DNA of 64,000 nt from Panicum virgatum (taxonomy: Eukaryota > Streptophyta > Magnoliopsida > Poales > Poaceae). A program made the position numbers and the translations under genes. The stretch spans positions 11,334,506 to 11,398,505 of the forward strand of contig NC_053137.1 of assembly GCF_016808335.1 (NCBI RefSeq). The letters run 5' to 3'. This document shows positions 44,422 to 57,351 of the stretch, one piece after another (within the stretch, counting starts at the first letter, position 1; every line of letters starts with the position of its first letter). The notes beneath the pieces were generated by a model. That model saw only the letters and a program-made list of their open reading frames with translations. It was not told the origin of the DNA and did no database searches.

Positions 44422-47262
44422 TGTCACACCCTGAAATTTTTGAATTTCAAGATGTGATTAAAATTAAAAATAAAACAACAATTTTCTCATAATTTTAAAA
44501 TTTTCCCAACATTTACTTTTCTTCACAGAGAATTTAGTAAAAATAAATGATAATTGATTGTTTTTATAAAATTAAATGAAGGTGTTTTGTTGTTGTGCAT
44601 CCATGCTGCCTTGCATCTGTTTTATTGTTTGTGGTTCAATTTTGAATTCAAATCTTTGAGTTTGAATTTGAATTTGAATTGAATTTGTTCGTTGGTTTTG
44701 AGAAAAGAAAAAGGAAAACGTTTTCAGCCCAACACCGGCCCACCCTTCTCCCCCTTCCCCTTCTTTTTCTTCAGCTCAAACCGGCCCGACAACTCCTTTC
44801 CCTGGCCCATTTCCCTTTTTCCGGCCCATCTCCTCGTCCCGGCCCAACCCGACGCCCCCCTCCCTTTCCTCTCTCTGCCACCGACAGGCGGGCCCCACCT
44901 GTCGGGGCCATCCCCGAGCTCGGGACGGACCAGGACTCTCCCCGAGTCCGGCCGCGCCCCGTTTCCGCGCCGCGCTGTCCGCGCCTTGGCGCGCACGCCA
45001 AGGTGGCCCCACCTCGCCCCTATTTAAGCGACGCCGCTCCCCTGGAAACCCTATCGAACCGAAGCCGCCGCCCTTGCCCTCGCAAAACCCTAGCCGCAGC
45101 CGCCGCCATTGTTGGGCTCGCTCGGAGCTCCGCGACGCGCCGCCGTTCTGCCGTCTCCCCTCGACGACTTCACCTGTACAGAGCTTCGCGTCGTGGTAAA
45201 GATGCTCGCCGGCCCTTCCCTCACCCCTTTTTCCCCCTCTGTCCCGCTCAGGATCGCTCGCCGGAGCACTCGCTCCGCCCTCGCCGTCGAACACCCCGAT
45301 CCGGTCTCTGTTTCGCCTTCTAGAGCCCCAAATCGAGTTCGTAGCCTCACGCCGAAGCTCCCCATCCAAACCCGGACCAAAATCGTGGCCGGAATCGCGC
45401 TTGCGCGGTTCTCCAGTGAGCTCACCGCCGCCCCTCCGCCTTACGTTGCCGCAAGCCTGCTCCGCTCGCCTCTACCCCGCGCAAGCTCCGCCTTCGAGTC
45501 CGCCGTGCTGCGCGCTCGCTTCCCGACCTAGCAGCGCTCGAAATCGAGCCCCGGACGGCCGTTTTGGCCTACGCCGGCGAACCCGCCGCCGCACACTGTC
45601 GCCAGCCTCGCCGCCGGTAGCTCTGCGCCGCCGGCAGCTCGCTCCGAGCCTCTCTAGCCGTCCGATCTAAAATCGACGGGCGAGATTAGATCCAAAACTG
45701 AGTCAATGTCCTGGATACCGGTCAACCCTAGACATTTTTCAAAAAGGACCCTAGGTTTTTTCTAAATCAACCCGCCGTCCTGCTCTATTCAAAAATAATT
45801 CTGTTTAAGTCCTTTTATTTGCAGAAAGAACCCTGATTTTTTTCAAAATAAGACCCGCCATCCTTAGTGCGTAGTTTTGCCTTCTAGCCCCTGTAGTTTA
45901 GGTTTAATTTTGTTTTAGTCCCTGGTTTCTTCAGATCTAGCCCCTGGAAACTCTATTTCTTCACAAATAAGTCCCTAGAATCTTGTTTTAGCCATATCTT
46001 TCACGTTTTAACTCCGTTTTCAGCGATTCTTGCGCTCACGTGATCCTTATGACGTGTGCAATAGCTTTGTAACCTTTTTATCCTCTGTGAGCACACTTTG
46101 TTGTGTCTTACAAATCTTTTCCGCTAGCTCTTAACTCTATAGTTAATCGCGACTACATCCCTGAAGCACAGTTTAGTCTATAGAATCGCCGTTTTAGCTC
46201 CGTTTTTCGCGTTTCTTGTGCTCTCGTAACCATAGCAGCGAGCCCTATCCTTTAGTATGTTCTTTTAAAGCCTTTCTTTGTTTTGGTGTATTGTTCTTAG
46301 TTGTATCTTTTGTTTGTTGCTTTGTATGGTTGCCCGATGTTTGCCCCGAGTAGAAGGATCGCCGTTCGAAGATTGAAGAATCAAGAATTCCAAGTGAGCA
46401 AAAGCTGAAGAGCAGTAAGAGTAGCTTTTCGTTGGAGAAAGGCAAGTGACCCTAACCATATTTCTATCTATGCTTATATACAAGAGTACTTGATTTAATT
46501 GGAACATGGATAACCACCCAAGAAAACAGTACAACCACAATACTATATGGCTCTGGTCTTGGCTAAGTAACTAGATGATCTATATGTTGTGCTGGGGCGG
46601 TGATTGGTGGATTTTTTCGGGTTATCGTGCTTTGAGGAGCGGGTGAAGGAAGCTTCGTCTTCTGAGGTACCGCAAAAAAAGGGACCAGTGTGTACATATA
46701 GTGATTCTTTGGAAAAGCCTCGTAGCGTCCCTATGCAATCACACCTCGGAAGTGTGGTATTGTGCCTGATCAGCACATATGCGTGGTTGGGTTCAAAGTT
46801 CTTCGGAACTTTTACGCGAATTGTGGTGAAAGTGTACAACCTCTGCAGAGTTAAAACTAACCGGTTAGCCGTGCTCACGGTCAAGAGCGGCTTGGACCCT
46901 CACATGATTAATAAACTTAAAGATGGATTTAAATCACTTTCTGGTTATTTCTTGTGGCCTTGCTGAGTACCAACCATAAGTGTACTCACCCTTGCTTACT
47001 GCTGCTCAGAAGGAAAAGTTGCTGTGAAGTCTTTTGAAGATGATGCTGAGTTCTAGGCGTACGCAACTCCCAGTCGATTGCCTGTGAAGTTTGGAGTCTC
47101 CGTTTCCAGAATAAGTTGTATAACTCTGATAATCTTTTAATTGTTGTTTTTACGTGATACTGTTACTGATTATTCACTTTTAATGTCTCTATATGTATGA
47201 AACTTAATCCTGGCATACATATAGCTATGCATTCGGTTTTGTTCTTAAAACCGGGTGTGACA
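44422..47262. repeat. 2.8-kb solo LTR (TGTCACACCC...GGGTGTGACA)
   Basis: The termini are a perfect 10-bp inverted repeat (TGTCACACCC / GGGTGTGACA). Flanks are AGGCT (44417-44421) and GGGCT (47263-47267), matching at 4 of 5. No internal retroelement domain, PBS or polypurine tract is present. A very GC-rich leader-like region (44690-45670) gives long spurious ORFs on both strands. The length suggests a long-LTR gypsy chromovirus. Confidence 0.82.
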
Positions 47263-47338
47263 GGGCTCCTATACATCTTGTGGAAGATGGTTAAGCAACT
47301 TATCTTTAAAAGCCCACAAGGCCCATTTACTGAAAAAA

Positions 47339-47470
47339 TTATTGAACCAATATTTCAAAAATGTTAAACCAACATTTTAAAAATGTTGATTCAACAATTA
47401 CAGAATGTTGAAGTAGTATTTCCAAAATGTTGAATCTATATTCTAAAAATGTTGAACCAATATTTTTTTC
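47339..47470. repeat. Degenerate ~24-bp tandem repeats (AAAATGTTGAACCAATATTT)
   Basis: About six imperfect units with the core AATGTTGAA or AATGTTAAACCAA occur in direct order. A GC-rich tract (47475-47830) follows with ORFs on both strands but no domain I recognise. Confidence 0.7.
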
Positions 47471-48084
47471 CTCATCTTCTCCGGCACCGGCGGCCGGCGG
47501 CGGCGGCGGAGCAAGTGGTGGCGGTGGTGCAGGCGGCGGCGCGGCAGCGTGGGGCGGGCAGGGAGCGCAGCAGGGGCAGGCGCGGGAAGCTGGGGTGCGG
47601 GCATGCGCGCGCAGCAGCGACGCTCTAGGGCGGAGCATCGGCGCGCGGGAAGCAGGGTGCGACGCATGGCGGAAGCAGGGTGCGACGCATGGCGGGAGCA
47701 GGGTGCAGAAGCGCATGTCGGAGGAGGAAGACGATGGACAAGGGGCAGACGGAGGAGGAAGACGAGATGGTGGAGCTAAATCGGATGGCCAGCAAAGATC
47801 GCACGAGGTAAGTTGGAAAAAATATTGCGGAAGATGGATAGGTTTTCTGGGCGAGCATTGAATCACAACGGAACAGCCCGAACACGGCCCAGCCTCGCGA
47901 AAACGGCCCACGGCCCATTTGTGATCTCCTTATGTGGGAAGCCCCACCCTGACCACCCACGCCTCGGTTACAAGTTATAGGCGTCAATTATTGACACGCC
48001 CGTCTCCGGGGAGCGCGCCGCCCAACCACACCTCCCGGATGTCAGCACTGGGGACGACCGGTTCACCATCTCCTGCAGATCTCC

Positions 48085-48296
48085 GGCTGTGTTTAGTTGC
48101 AAAATTTCTCTCTCCAAATTTTATTATTCACCTATCATATCAAATATTTTGCCTCATGCATAGGATATTAAATATAGGTAAATAAAAAAACTAAATGCAT
48201 ACTTTTGATGTACACGACGAGACAAATCTTTTGAATCTAGTTAGGTCATGGTAGGACAACAATTGCCACAAACAAACGAAAAGTGCTACAGTGTAC
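48085..48296. mobile_element. Tourist-like MITE, copy 1 (partial)
   Basis: GGCTGTGTTTAGTTGCAAAA matches the GGCCTTGTTTAGTT terminus of grass Tourist (PIF/Harbinger) MITEs. The characteristic GATGTACACGACGAGAC segment follows. The right terminus is lost or diverged. Confidence 0.7.
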
Positions 48297-48403
48297 TATA
48301 ATGTCCGATATACACAGCTTACATCATCAGCAGTGCACCATCCCCATCTCTGTTCGCCACGTCCGGCACAGTGCCACGGATGGGAATGGACACCCTCTAC
48401 CCC

Positions 48404-48657
48404 GGCTGTGTTTAGTTCTAAAATTTCTCTCTCTAAATTTCACTATTCACCTATCACATCAAATTTTTTACCTCATGCATGGAGCATTAAATGTAGGTAA
48501 ATAAAAAAATTAATTGCATAGTTTTGATGTACACGACGAGACGAATTTTTAAGCCTAGTTAGATCATAGTAGGACAACAATTATCACAAATAAACAAAAA
48601 ATGCTACAGTATCCGATGTGACATTTTTTACCACCATTCTACGGATGTAAACACATC
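48404..48657. mobile_element. Tourist-like MITE, copy 2
   Basis: It starts GGCTGTGTTTAGTTCTAAAA and has the same internal sequence as the copy 320 bp upstream (about 85 percent). It ends near GATGTAAACACATCC, resembling an inverted terminus. Confidence 0.72.
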
Positions 48658-48805
48658 CCCCATTATCTTTTCCCTTTTTACCTTTTTCTCTCTTCATGTA
48701 TCAGACCGTCACTCCCTTGGACTTTTTACGCACACACACATATCCACACAACATTGACACCTGGAGCCTATTACCTCTCTAGCCTGTTTGTAACCTGCAA
48801 TTGTA

Positions 48806-48968
48806 AACCAAAGCAAGAACACGAGAAGATAGTCATCATCCAACTCATGATAACACAAATGATGGTGGTACCGGAGATGATGTCGATAACCAAAGCAAGA
48901 ACACGAGAAGATGGTCGTCATCCAACTCATGATAACACAGATGATGGTGGTACCAGAGATGATGTCCA
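48806..48968. repeat. Tandem duplication of 82 bp
   Basis: The segment starting AACCAAAGCAAGAACACGAG is present twice head to tail (48806 and 48888) with four or five differences. The adjoining 48969-49350 stretch is AT-rich and holds no supported gene. Confidence 0.92.
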
Positions 48969-49419
48969 TATGAATGCATTTCGTGATGCGATCGCTACCG
49001 CTATGTTTTTGTGATTTAGTTGTATCAATCATTTATATACTCGTAGTTTAGAAATTAGTGTTGCTATATTTATTGGTATATTTGTGATATTAATCTATTT
49101 GATCTAATAGTAATATAATTATGTATTTAAAATACTCAAAAAAATATAAGAATTACTAAATTCTGCTCGTATTTAGTAAAAAAATATCATCAGTCTCAAG
49201 AGCATTTCAAACATTTTACTACTCAACTCAGAGAATCGACTCAAATCAAAATAATCAGATTACGAAATAGCCAGTTTATCCTCCGTACAGCTAGTTAATC
49301 TCCTGATGCTCGGATAAGCGAGGTTCAAAAAAAAAACAGAAACAAACAGGGCCGAGGTGCAGTGGCTGAGCAAGTTGGGCCCATCTGGAAACTCTCCAAC
49401 ACTCTTCCTCTTCCGTCTT

Positions 49420-50345
49420 GGCAAAATTGGTTGGTGGACACCGTTAAAAAGTGTCTTTTGCTGTAGGCTATTAAAAAAATATAATTTTGCTCAGAGACAT
49501 TATAATTCTATGTTAATTTGCCAAGGGACACTATAGCTCATACAATAATATTTTCTATCCAAATGGGTCACAAAACACTCATACAGGACAATTATATCCC
49601 TACCGCTGCTATGGCCGGCTCTCTCTCGCGCTCAACGCCGATGGTGGATTTGGATTGGAGCACCTCATTCTGCACTGTTCCGGCTCCATGGAGGCTTGGC
49701 TGCTAGTCATCAACTCGTTGCGCTTGCTGCCGTTGCTGGGGTCGTGGTTGTGATCCACTTAAGCTGTAGGTGCTCATCGCGGGATCTACAGCAGCTGCTT
49801 GTCCACCAGCAGCTCGGGCAACAACGCCGCAAGCCCGCTACGAGGACCAAGGGGACTAGCTAGGGAAGCACGGCTTGGCGCGACCATCAACGCCGGGGAG
49901 GCGACGACCAGGAGGTTGAGGATGTCCGCCTGCCCACAACCCTCCATGCGGTGCTCGCTCAAGCGGGCCGTGGTGGTCGATTCCAGCAGTATGGCTTGCT
50001 CCCGGCGGCCGCAGCGCTCGATTCCGACAGTGGGGCTTGCTCCCGGCGGCCGCGGCGCTCGATCCCGGCGGGGATTCCTCCAGGCGGCATCAGTGACGAT
50101 GAGTTCGCAGGGCAACGATGTACCCGAATCGGCCGGATGGGGGTAGAATCGAGTCATGCCTAGGTAGAAGATAATGAAGGGAAGATTAGTCATTTCCAGT
50201 ATCCTCATATTAAACTTGAATATTATAAGTGGTCTAGTGTCTTACAGCAAATGGTCACAGAATTATGTCTTTTGGCAAAGCCACGAAATTTTAATGGTCT
50301 ACAGCAAAGGACAACTTCTACCTGTGTCCTCTGGCAAATTTTCCC
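49420..50345. mobile_element. Mutator-like element in the 5' region of F-box copy A (926 bp)
   Basis: The left arm (GGCAAAATTGGTTGG...TTTGCTGTAGGCTATTAA) and the inverted right arm share about 80 bp of imperfect inverted repeat. The flanking 9-bp duplications TTCCGTCTT (49411-49419) and TTCCGTCGT (50346-50354) match at 8 of 9. The core (49600-50150) is GC-rich, as in Pack-MULEs, and includes a direct repeat GGCTTGCTCCCGGCGGCCGC; I do not recognise a captured gene. F-box copy B lacks this insertion. Confidence 0.8.
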
Positions 50346-50430
50346 TTCCGTCGTTGTGCGATTTTCCCCGAATCCACAGTAGCATCCGCCGCCGGGTTCG
50401 GAGCCCCGAGCCCGACCGAGCAAAAGTGCC

Positions 50431-52094
50431 ATGCCGCCGCCGCCGCTGTTGGATGAGCTCGTGGAGGAGGTACTCCTCCGCTTGCCGCCGCACGAGCCCG
50501 CGGATCTCGTCCGCGCCGCGCTCGTCTGCAGGCGCTGGCGCCGCCTCGTCTCCGACCCCGGCTTCCGCCGCCGCTTCCGCGAGTTCCACCGCCACCCCCA
50601 GTGCTGGGGATAATTTGCAACTTCTACGGCAACTGCGCAACCTGATTCGTTCCCACGACCGCCTTCTGCTCCCCGCAGGCCGACCGCGGGCGCCTGCGCG
50701 CGCTGGATGCCCGCCACAGCCGTGTCCTCCTCGGTGGGAGACGCAGCGTCGTGGTCTGGGACCCCGTCACGGATGAGGAGCGGGAGCTTCCCCTTCTGGA
50801 GTGGCGGTTCGTAGACCATGGCGCTGCGGTTCTATGCTCCGCTGCTGCTGCTGGTGCCTGCGACCACCTTGATTGCTCCCATCGTCCCTTCCTTGTGGTT
50901 CTTGAGTTCTCTCGATTTGAGGGTGGGGAGACCTTGGTCTACACCTACTTATCCGAAGCTGCTGCCTGGGGCAATCCAGTATGTGCTCAGCAACATGGTT
51001 ACCAAGTTGATTACACGATGGGCAGTGCCCTTGTAAGGAATGCTCTCTACTTTGGTTGTCTGTTCGGAGACAAAGCTCTCAAGTACAATTTGGAATTGCG
51101 TCAAATGTCGTGGGTTCAGTTACCATTTCAATCTCAACTTCGCCGCTTTATGCTTACAACCACAGAGGATGGTAGGTTGGGGCTCGCCACGGTAGATGAC
51201 TCCAAACTCTACATGTGGTCAAGGAAGGATACTCATGAAGTAGATGCTATATGGGAAAGAAGAGTCATGATTGAACTTAACGCAGTGTTACCTGTTGGTG
51301 TCGTCTTAACCACAGCTAAAGTGATTGGCTCTGCTGAAGGTCTTGGTATCATTTTCGTGAGGGTGGCCGATGTTGTCTACACAGTTGATCTAAAGACCTA
51401 TAAGGTGAAGAAAGTATACGAGGGTACAACTGACCTCGTTTTTCCATATGCGAGCTTTTGCACTCCAGGTACACCTTTGCATATTTCTGGGTTTTTTACA
51501 ATATTTAGAACCGGAAATAATTTAGCTAGTAACATGTCAATAAGCTCCTGAATAACTTATTTATAGAAGTGATGCAACATCACAATCTTATACTATTAAA
51601 ATGGATTGATCCTACCTAAATCTTTTTGCGGTGGGGAATCTTTGAAATTTGATTGGGTATGCCTATGAATTTATCCATCCATGATGCACATTATTCCCTC
51701 ATTACAAATAAGTTCCTAACAACCTAGCTTCAGCCAGGAGCTCTGGAAGCTAATGCACCAGGAGCTATAATGAAATGGTAATTACTTGGAGGTTCTTCTA
51801 CACTTCAGATTCCTTCTGCCTGTCATTAATCCTGTTTTTTGGTAGCCCTCATCAGTTAATCGATGGATATATCGGTGCTAAAAATTAGGGAGTTATCTTA
51901 TGGAGATCATGCATGTGTTGATGTTAACTGCTGTTGATGTAAATAATTGATTGTTGATGTTTAGTTGGCATGAAATAAGTGTTATCTAGGGCAAGATTGA
52001 TTCCTCAATAAGCTGATGTTAGTCCTTTTTTGAAAAAGTTTCTGCAGCATTGGAAGATGAGGGACCAAGTGCGAGTCCCTCAAGTGCAAGATAA
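50431..52094 (+). pseudogene. F-box protein gene, copy A (two exons, disabled)
   Basis: The ATG at 50431 opens an N-terminal F-box (LLDELVEEVLLRLPPHEPAD, then LVCRRWRRLVSDPGFRRRFR), the Skp1-binding motif of SCF ubiquitin-ligase adaptors. The frame shifts at about 50585-50597, after FREFHR. In the shifted frame, ICNFYGNCAT is followed by TGA at 50643-50645. The frame then stays open to 51468 through a beta-rich C-terminal domain (VVVWDPVTDEEREL, LYMWSRKDTHEVDA, YTVDLKTYKVKKVY) typical of grass F-box families. An intron (51469-52047, GTACAC...CTGCAG) leads to a short last exon (52048-52094) ending in SSAR. Apart from two lesions it is complete, about 390-400 residues expected. A MULE (49420-50345) separates it from its probable promoter. 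It is recently broken or, less likely, affected by sequence errors. Confidence 0.78.
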
Positions 52095-54944
52095 ACTTAA
52101 GGTGCGTGAGATCTATGGTTGGGCAGCAGCTTGTGCATCAACAAGACCTATGGTTGGGCAGCACTTTGTACATCAATGCGATTGTTAGCTTTGCTGGTCT
52201 TCAAGGTTCTGGTTTGTAAGCAGTTGTTTCTCTTAAATTTTTTAGCTTGATCATTGGCTTCAAGTTCTGTTGGACTTGTATGCAAGCTGTGAATCCCCTA
52301 CATTGTCCTACTTGATCTGTGGCTACATGTGCTCCAGTGTATTCCTGCTTGTGATAAAATCGTATGATGCATGCCTGCATGTCGTTCCTACATAAATTCA
52401 TTGTGGTTCAACATCATGTGGCTTATTGGATAATAACCAGAAACTTGCTAATTTATTGTTGTTATATATTTTTTTTGTGGGCAACTTGATGGAAATCCAA
52501 AGTCACCTTATTTATGTAGGAATCTTGAAACCACAATGTAGTGGGGGCAAGAACATTTGACATAATTCTGCTTCTGTACAAGTACACCAGGGGTGGGGAG
52601 GGGGGTTATAAGTAAGGGTCCCTATAAGTAATATCTTCAAAGAATCATCAGTACATGAGCGCACATCAGGTTTCATCTTGATTTTCAAGAAAACAAAAGA
52701 ACCAGTGATAAAATTACAAATGGGCCCGAAAAACTAACTGCCATCATGTAACACCAGTGCACATCAATTTCCATCTTAGTTACTAGTACATCTGTAGTAG
52801 TTAATGTATTCTGTTATAGGCATGTGTCACTGTATTAGTGAAGCTCTGCTTATCACAGTACCAGATACAAATTCGTTCTTTGTTCGGGTATGGTTCAGTT
52901 CAGTTTCAGTAAAGTTGTGCCTGTGAGCGTGTATGGTGAATAAATTGAAGAGCAAGAGCTCCTGGAAGAAATAAAAAATGGCTCTTGGGCTCAGTTTCCG
53001 TGTGGCCTGAAGATGAGGCTGGCACCGGTTCACTGCCTCAAGTGTAGTCTAATATCTTGGAGAGAGCAGCATTAAGAAAACACACATAGTGCACGACTGA
53101 ACACTCTAAAACACTGAAACACCGTACAGTGCTCAGCTAGTTGGGCTAATCTCAGTTTGGAGATGGGTCTTGTTGGGGGTGCGCTTTAGACCGCCACCTA
53201 AGACTAGGGACCCCCTTTGTGTAAGAGAGTTAAGTTAGGGGGTGAGGGGTGGGGGGGGGGGTGTCTAAGGGCCAGTTCACGAGGTCCAGAGACTTATTAT
53301 TTGCAGCATCTACGGGCCATTTTGTAATTTTCAACCCCACCAATGGAATAAACGTAAACAACCATCTCCTCCTCTCTATAAATAGCTCCCCATGGGGTGG
53401 AGGTGGGGACTTTTTGGCCATTTGCTCTCTCATTCACTTGGCTTGCTCTCATTCTCTTTCTAAGGTTACCACGTGGAGCTTTGGCCACTCTTTACCTTTT
53501 CTGTTTGGTTTCAGCTCGTCTGATCCCAACAGGTCTACTCCATCATCAGGGCCCATCCAGGTTCGGATTGGGGTACAACTGAAAACTTTTATGTTCTGTC
53601 TGAATGGCATATGGTTGCTGCAAGTGTGGGTGGTGAATCATGTTGAATGCAGGTCATAAAGAAACAAGAATGAATGCTCAGGCTTCCCTTTTGATTTGTT
53701 GATGGATTGATGGTAGGATTGTTCTGTGTTTGCTTCTTTTGGGAATCAAGTGTGTGATCTGAACTGAACCTGCTCGCATTCCCATCACTGAAAAATGCCT
53801 CTTGTTTCAGTTTCAATAACACAAGGTTTGGGGGTTACGGTTATGCATTTTGACTTTCAGTAGCGAGTATGCATGAAGTAAATATAGTAAACAAGCATCG
53901 GGGGCTATCTGAATTCCTATCTGAATGGAACAAGGCTGCAGCAGGGGCTGACCGGTAAATCATGATGGTCCATAGTCTTGCTGATTGAATCATGATGGTT
54001 TGTAGTCTTGCTGATCAGATATGGTGAACTCTGATGCTGAATTGCCACCCTGGAAAATGGCAAGTAAACTTGCATTGGGAGCTATGGTTCAGTTTGGTTT
54101 CAGTAAGCCGATGTGCTGTGTCTGTATGCTTGTGCTGTGAATTAGTAGATGGTGCCCTAACTTGTTGCCCATCAGGGCTTCTGTCTCATAATAGTAGTTT
54201 ATCTTAGACATTTTTAGCCCAGTATGGCACCGCTTTCTGCTAAGTTTCAGTGTGGCTTATAATTCTGACGGCTTCCCCCACGTGGACGACGCAGGAATCT
54301 GACATCCTGTACCTGCAACTCTGCTTATGACAGAACAGGATGCAAAAATCATTCGTTGGCTGAACCATCCATCAGCCATCAGTGTGGTATATGGTTGGGT
54401 TTCAGTATATCCTGATCGTTCAAAAAAAAAAAAGGTTCAGTTTCAGTAAGCCGGTGTGTCTCTAGAACTGTATATAGTACCAAAAGGTTCACCTGCCTTT
54501 GAGTAAGCCAGTGTGCTGTGTCTGTACTCTGTACACTGTATGTATGCGTCTGTGGTGAACAAACAAAGAGCTTTCTGGAAAAGTAAGTAAAATTGGACCT
54601 CTGGTTCAGTTTCTGCATGCGCAGATGCAGCTTGATGGCATCCATTCAGAGCGAGAGCATAAACCAGTGGCCTCATGTGAAGTCTAATACTGTACTGTAG
54701 CTTGGAGAGCAGCATTAATTAACGAGATAGTAACACAATGAACACCAGTCTGAACACTCTAAGACGCAGAAACACCGTGCAGCTTCCCTTTTCATTTTGG
54801 GAATCAAGTGTATGATCCCAACTGAACTTTTGCCTACATTCAGTATGTACTATGCTGTAAATAAATTCAAGAGCAACTCAAAAAAATGATTCCTTTGTTC
54901 AGTTTCTATTTCTATTTCTATGCGTCCTTCCTGTAAAATAAACC
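52095..54944. repeat. Duplicated 3' flank and intergenic repeats between the F-box copies
   Basis: The stretch 52200-52560 matches 58905-59340 downstream of copy B. Segments with CAGTTTCAGTAAGCC.GTGTG and GCTTATCACAGNACC.GATACAA recur near 52860, 54100, 54310, 54450 and 59540, showing repeated local duplication. A 53370-53470 stretch includes a TATAAATAG box, but no following gene was found. No intact ORF is supported. Confidence 0.6.
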
Positions 54945-56265
54945 TTGGTTAGTCAGTCTGACGACGAGGAGCAGAGCAGGTGGGCTGATCTCACCTCAGT
55001 TCGGATATGGGCCTACCAACGCCATCGGAGAGAGCCCATCTACACTACACTACATCCGGAGGCGGGGCCCATCTGGAAGTGTCCAACGCTTTCTCTTCCT
55101 CTCTTCCGTTCCTCACTGTACTCCTCTGCCAACCCTTTCATTCCCCATCGCGAAATCCAGGGAGCAGCAAAACCCTAGCTCCGCCGCCCGCCGGCGACGA
55201 GCAGATGCGACATGCCGCGGCCGCTGCAGCTGCCGGATGAGCTCGTGGAGGAGGTGCTCCTCCGCTTGCCGCCGCACGAGCCCGCGGCGCTCGTCTGCAG
55301 GCGCTGGTGCCGCCTCGTCTCCGACCCCGGCTTCCGACGCCGCTTCCGCGAGTTCCACCGCGACCTGCGACCGCCTTCTGCACCCGGCGCACTAACTTGT
55401 GGGACATGTTCGTGCTGGATGCCCGCCACGGCCGTGTCCTCTGTGTGAAAGGCGTCACCAGGGACCCTTCCTCGTTGTTTTTGTGTGCACCAAACATGGC
55501 AACACCATCGTCCAGACCTACTCATCCGATGCTGCTGCCTGGAGTGAACCAATCTTCTCGGGTCAAAACTACCTCTTTACATCCCCGATGGGCAGTGCGC
55601 TTGTGGGGAACACTCTCTACTTTGGGATTCAGATGCGAAGGAAAGCTCTCAAGTACTATTTGGAATTGCGTCAAGTGTCTTAGATTCAACTACCATGCCC
55701 ACAGCGGATGACTCTGCGGCAGTCTCTGCTTACAACCACAGAGGATGGTGGACTGGTTCTCATCGACAAAGATGACTCTGAATCTGAACTCTACATGTGG
55801 TCAAGGAAGGATACTCACGAAGTAGATGCTAAATGGGAAAGAAGAGTCATTGGACTCAAGGAAGTGTTCCCTGTTGATGTTGACGTAACCAAACTTAATG
55901 TGAATGGCTCTGGTGTTGGTATCATTTTCATGAGAACGGCCAGACAGGTCTATACAATTGATCTAAAGACCTATAAGGTGAAGAAGGTATATGGGGGCAC
56001 AGCTTTCAACTTTGTTCCGTACATGAACTTCTACACTCCAGGTACAATTTTGCTTTTTTGTTTTAGTTTAGCTACTAACATGGCGATAGGCTCCTCAATA
56101 TTTATGGAAGTGCAATATCACTATCTTATGCTACCAAATTGGGTTGGTGCTGCCTAAATCTTTTGTTGTGGACAATCTTTGAAACTGATTAGATATGCCA
56201 ATAAATTTGTTGATCCATGACGCATGTTTTCTCCTTAATTTAGTTAATTGTAAATAAGGTCCTAA

Positions 56266-57351
56266 GAGCATCTCCAAGAGTGCCTAAAAACACTCCCAAA
56301 AAGAAGTTTTGGGTAAAAAGCTGAAAACCAACGCTCCAACAGTGGTCCAATCTCTTGCCCAATTTTTTAGCTCGCCCAAAACAAGCGCTCTGGTGAGCCA
56401 GATTTTCGCCAAGGCTACTCGCTCCCAATCCCAAAATTTACTGGTGATGACCGCCATTTCTCGCTTCCCGCGCGCCCCCCTGCGCGTTTTCCCTCCCAGT
56501 CACTCCTTTTTTCTGCAACGGCCGCCGTCTCCATCGCACCTTCCAGGGCGCAGCAAGGCAACGCCGTGTCCCATCTGTCTTCCACGCTCCTCCATCCCTC
56601 CGTCCAGATTACAGGATCTCCAGCATCAACGAAGCAGCCTTCCGTCAGGCCAGCGCCGGATCCATTCTGTCCATGGCGTCGGCTCCTCTCCGCCCAGTAA
56701 CGCTCCCTCTAGATTACCTCCCCCGATGGATCCAGGAAAAAACGGGCCGGTTCCTGTACGCACGATATGAAGTTTTGCTTTGATTTGTATCCCGGGGCTA
56801 GATGCTGAACTTCCATTGTTTCAACATTTGCTTCCATTCTCAGTGATGAGTAGTAGACATTGTTGACAGAACAACTCTGTCAAGTATTCCTTGTTGGTGT
56901 TAATCTCAAATATGCACTGACTATATGATTTGATTTTGCTCTACTAGATCTTTTATTTTCCTGTGATAGATGTTTCACTGACAGCACAAAGGGAGGATAT
57001 ATATAATGTGAGTAGCTGTAGTACTATCTCCTAGGTTCCGGAGTGGCAAAACAATGCATTGTTGGAGCAGGAAAATTGATCCTGTTATTAGATCCATCGA
57101 TTGATGTAACTAAATAATTAGCCTTTCTATCAAAAATTGCCGAGAGCAGCCAGTGATTGTAAATTTCCTGTGAGATAAATTAAAAAACTGGGTCCACCTC
57201 ATGATGATGTGTCACTGTTTAAATTTTGTTTTGGGAGAGTACTTTTGGGAATTGTTGGGAGAGGTGCTTTTTTTCACTCCCAATAATTTTTGGCAAGCTC
57301 CCACAACCAGAATTTTTGGACTCTATTTTTTGGTCACTCTTGGAGATGCTC
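56266..57351. mobile_element. PIF/Harbinger-like element in the copy B intron (1086 bp)
   Basis: GAGCATCTCCAAGAGTGCC and its inverted copy (ending GGAGATGCTC at 57351) are flanked by TAA (56263-56265 and 57352-57354), the PIF/Harbinger target duplication. F-box copy A has the empty site (CCTAACAACCTAGC near 51714). The GC-rich interior ends in a short open start, MDPGKNGPVPVRTI (56726-56770), perhaps the remnant of a transposon ORF. No transposase domain is present. Confidence 0.82.

Noticed and set aside
44679..45670. Long GC-rich ORFs on both strands
   Set aside because: Within the 2.8-kb solo LTR; leader-like Pro/Arg/Ser-rich translations with no domain.
47427..47911. ORFs on both strands in a GGC/GCG-rich tract
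   Set aside because: Low-complexity Gly/Ala or Pro/Cys translations; no domain, no splice context.
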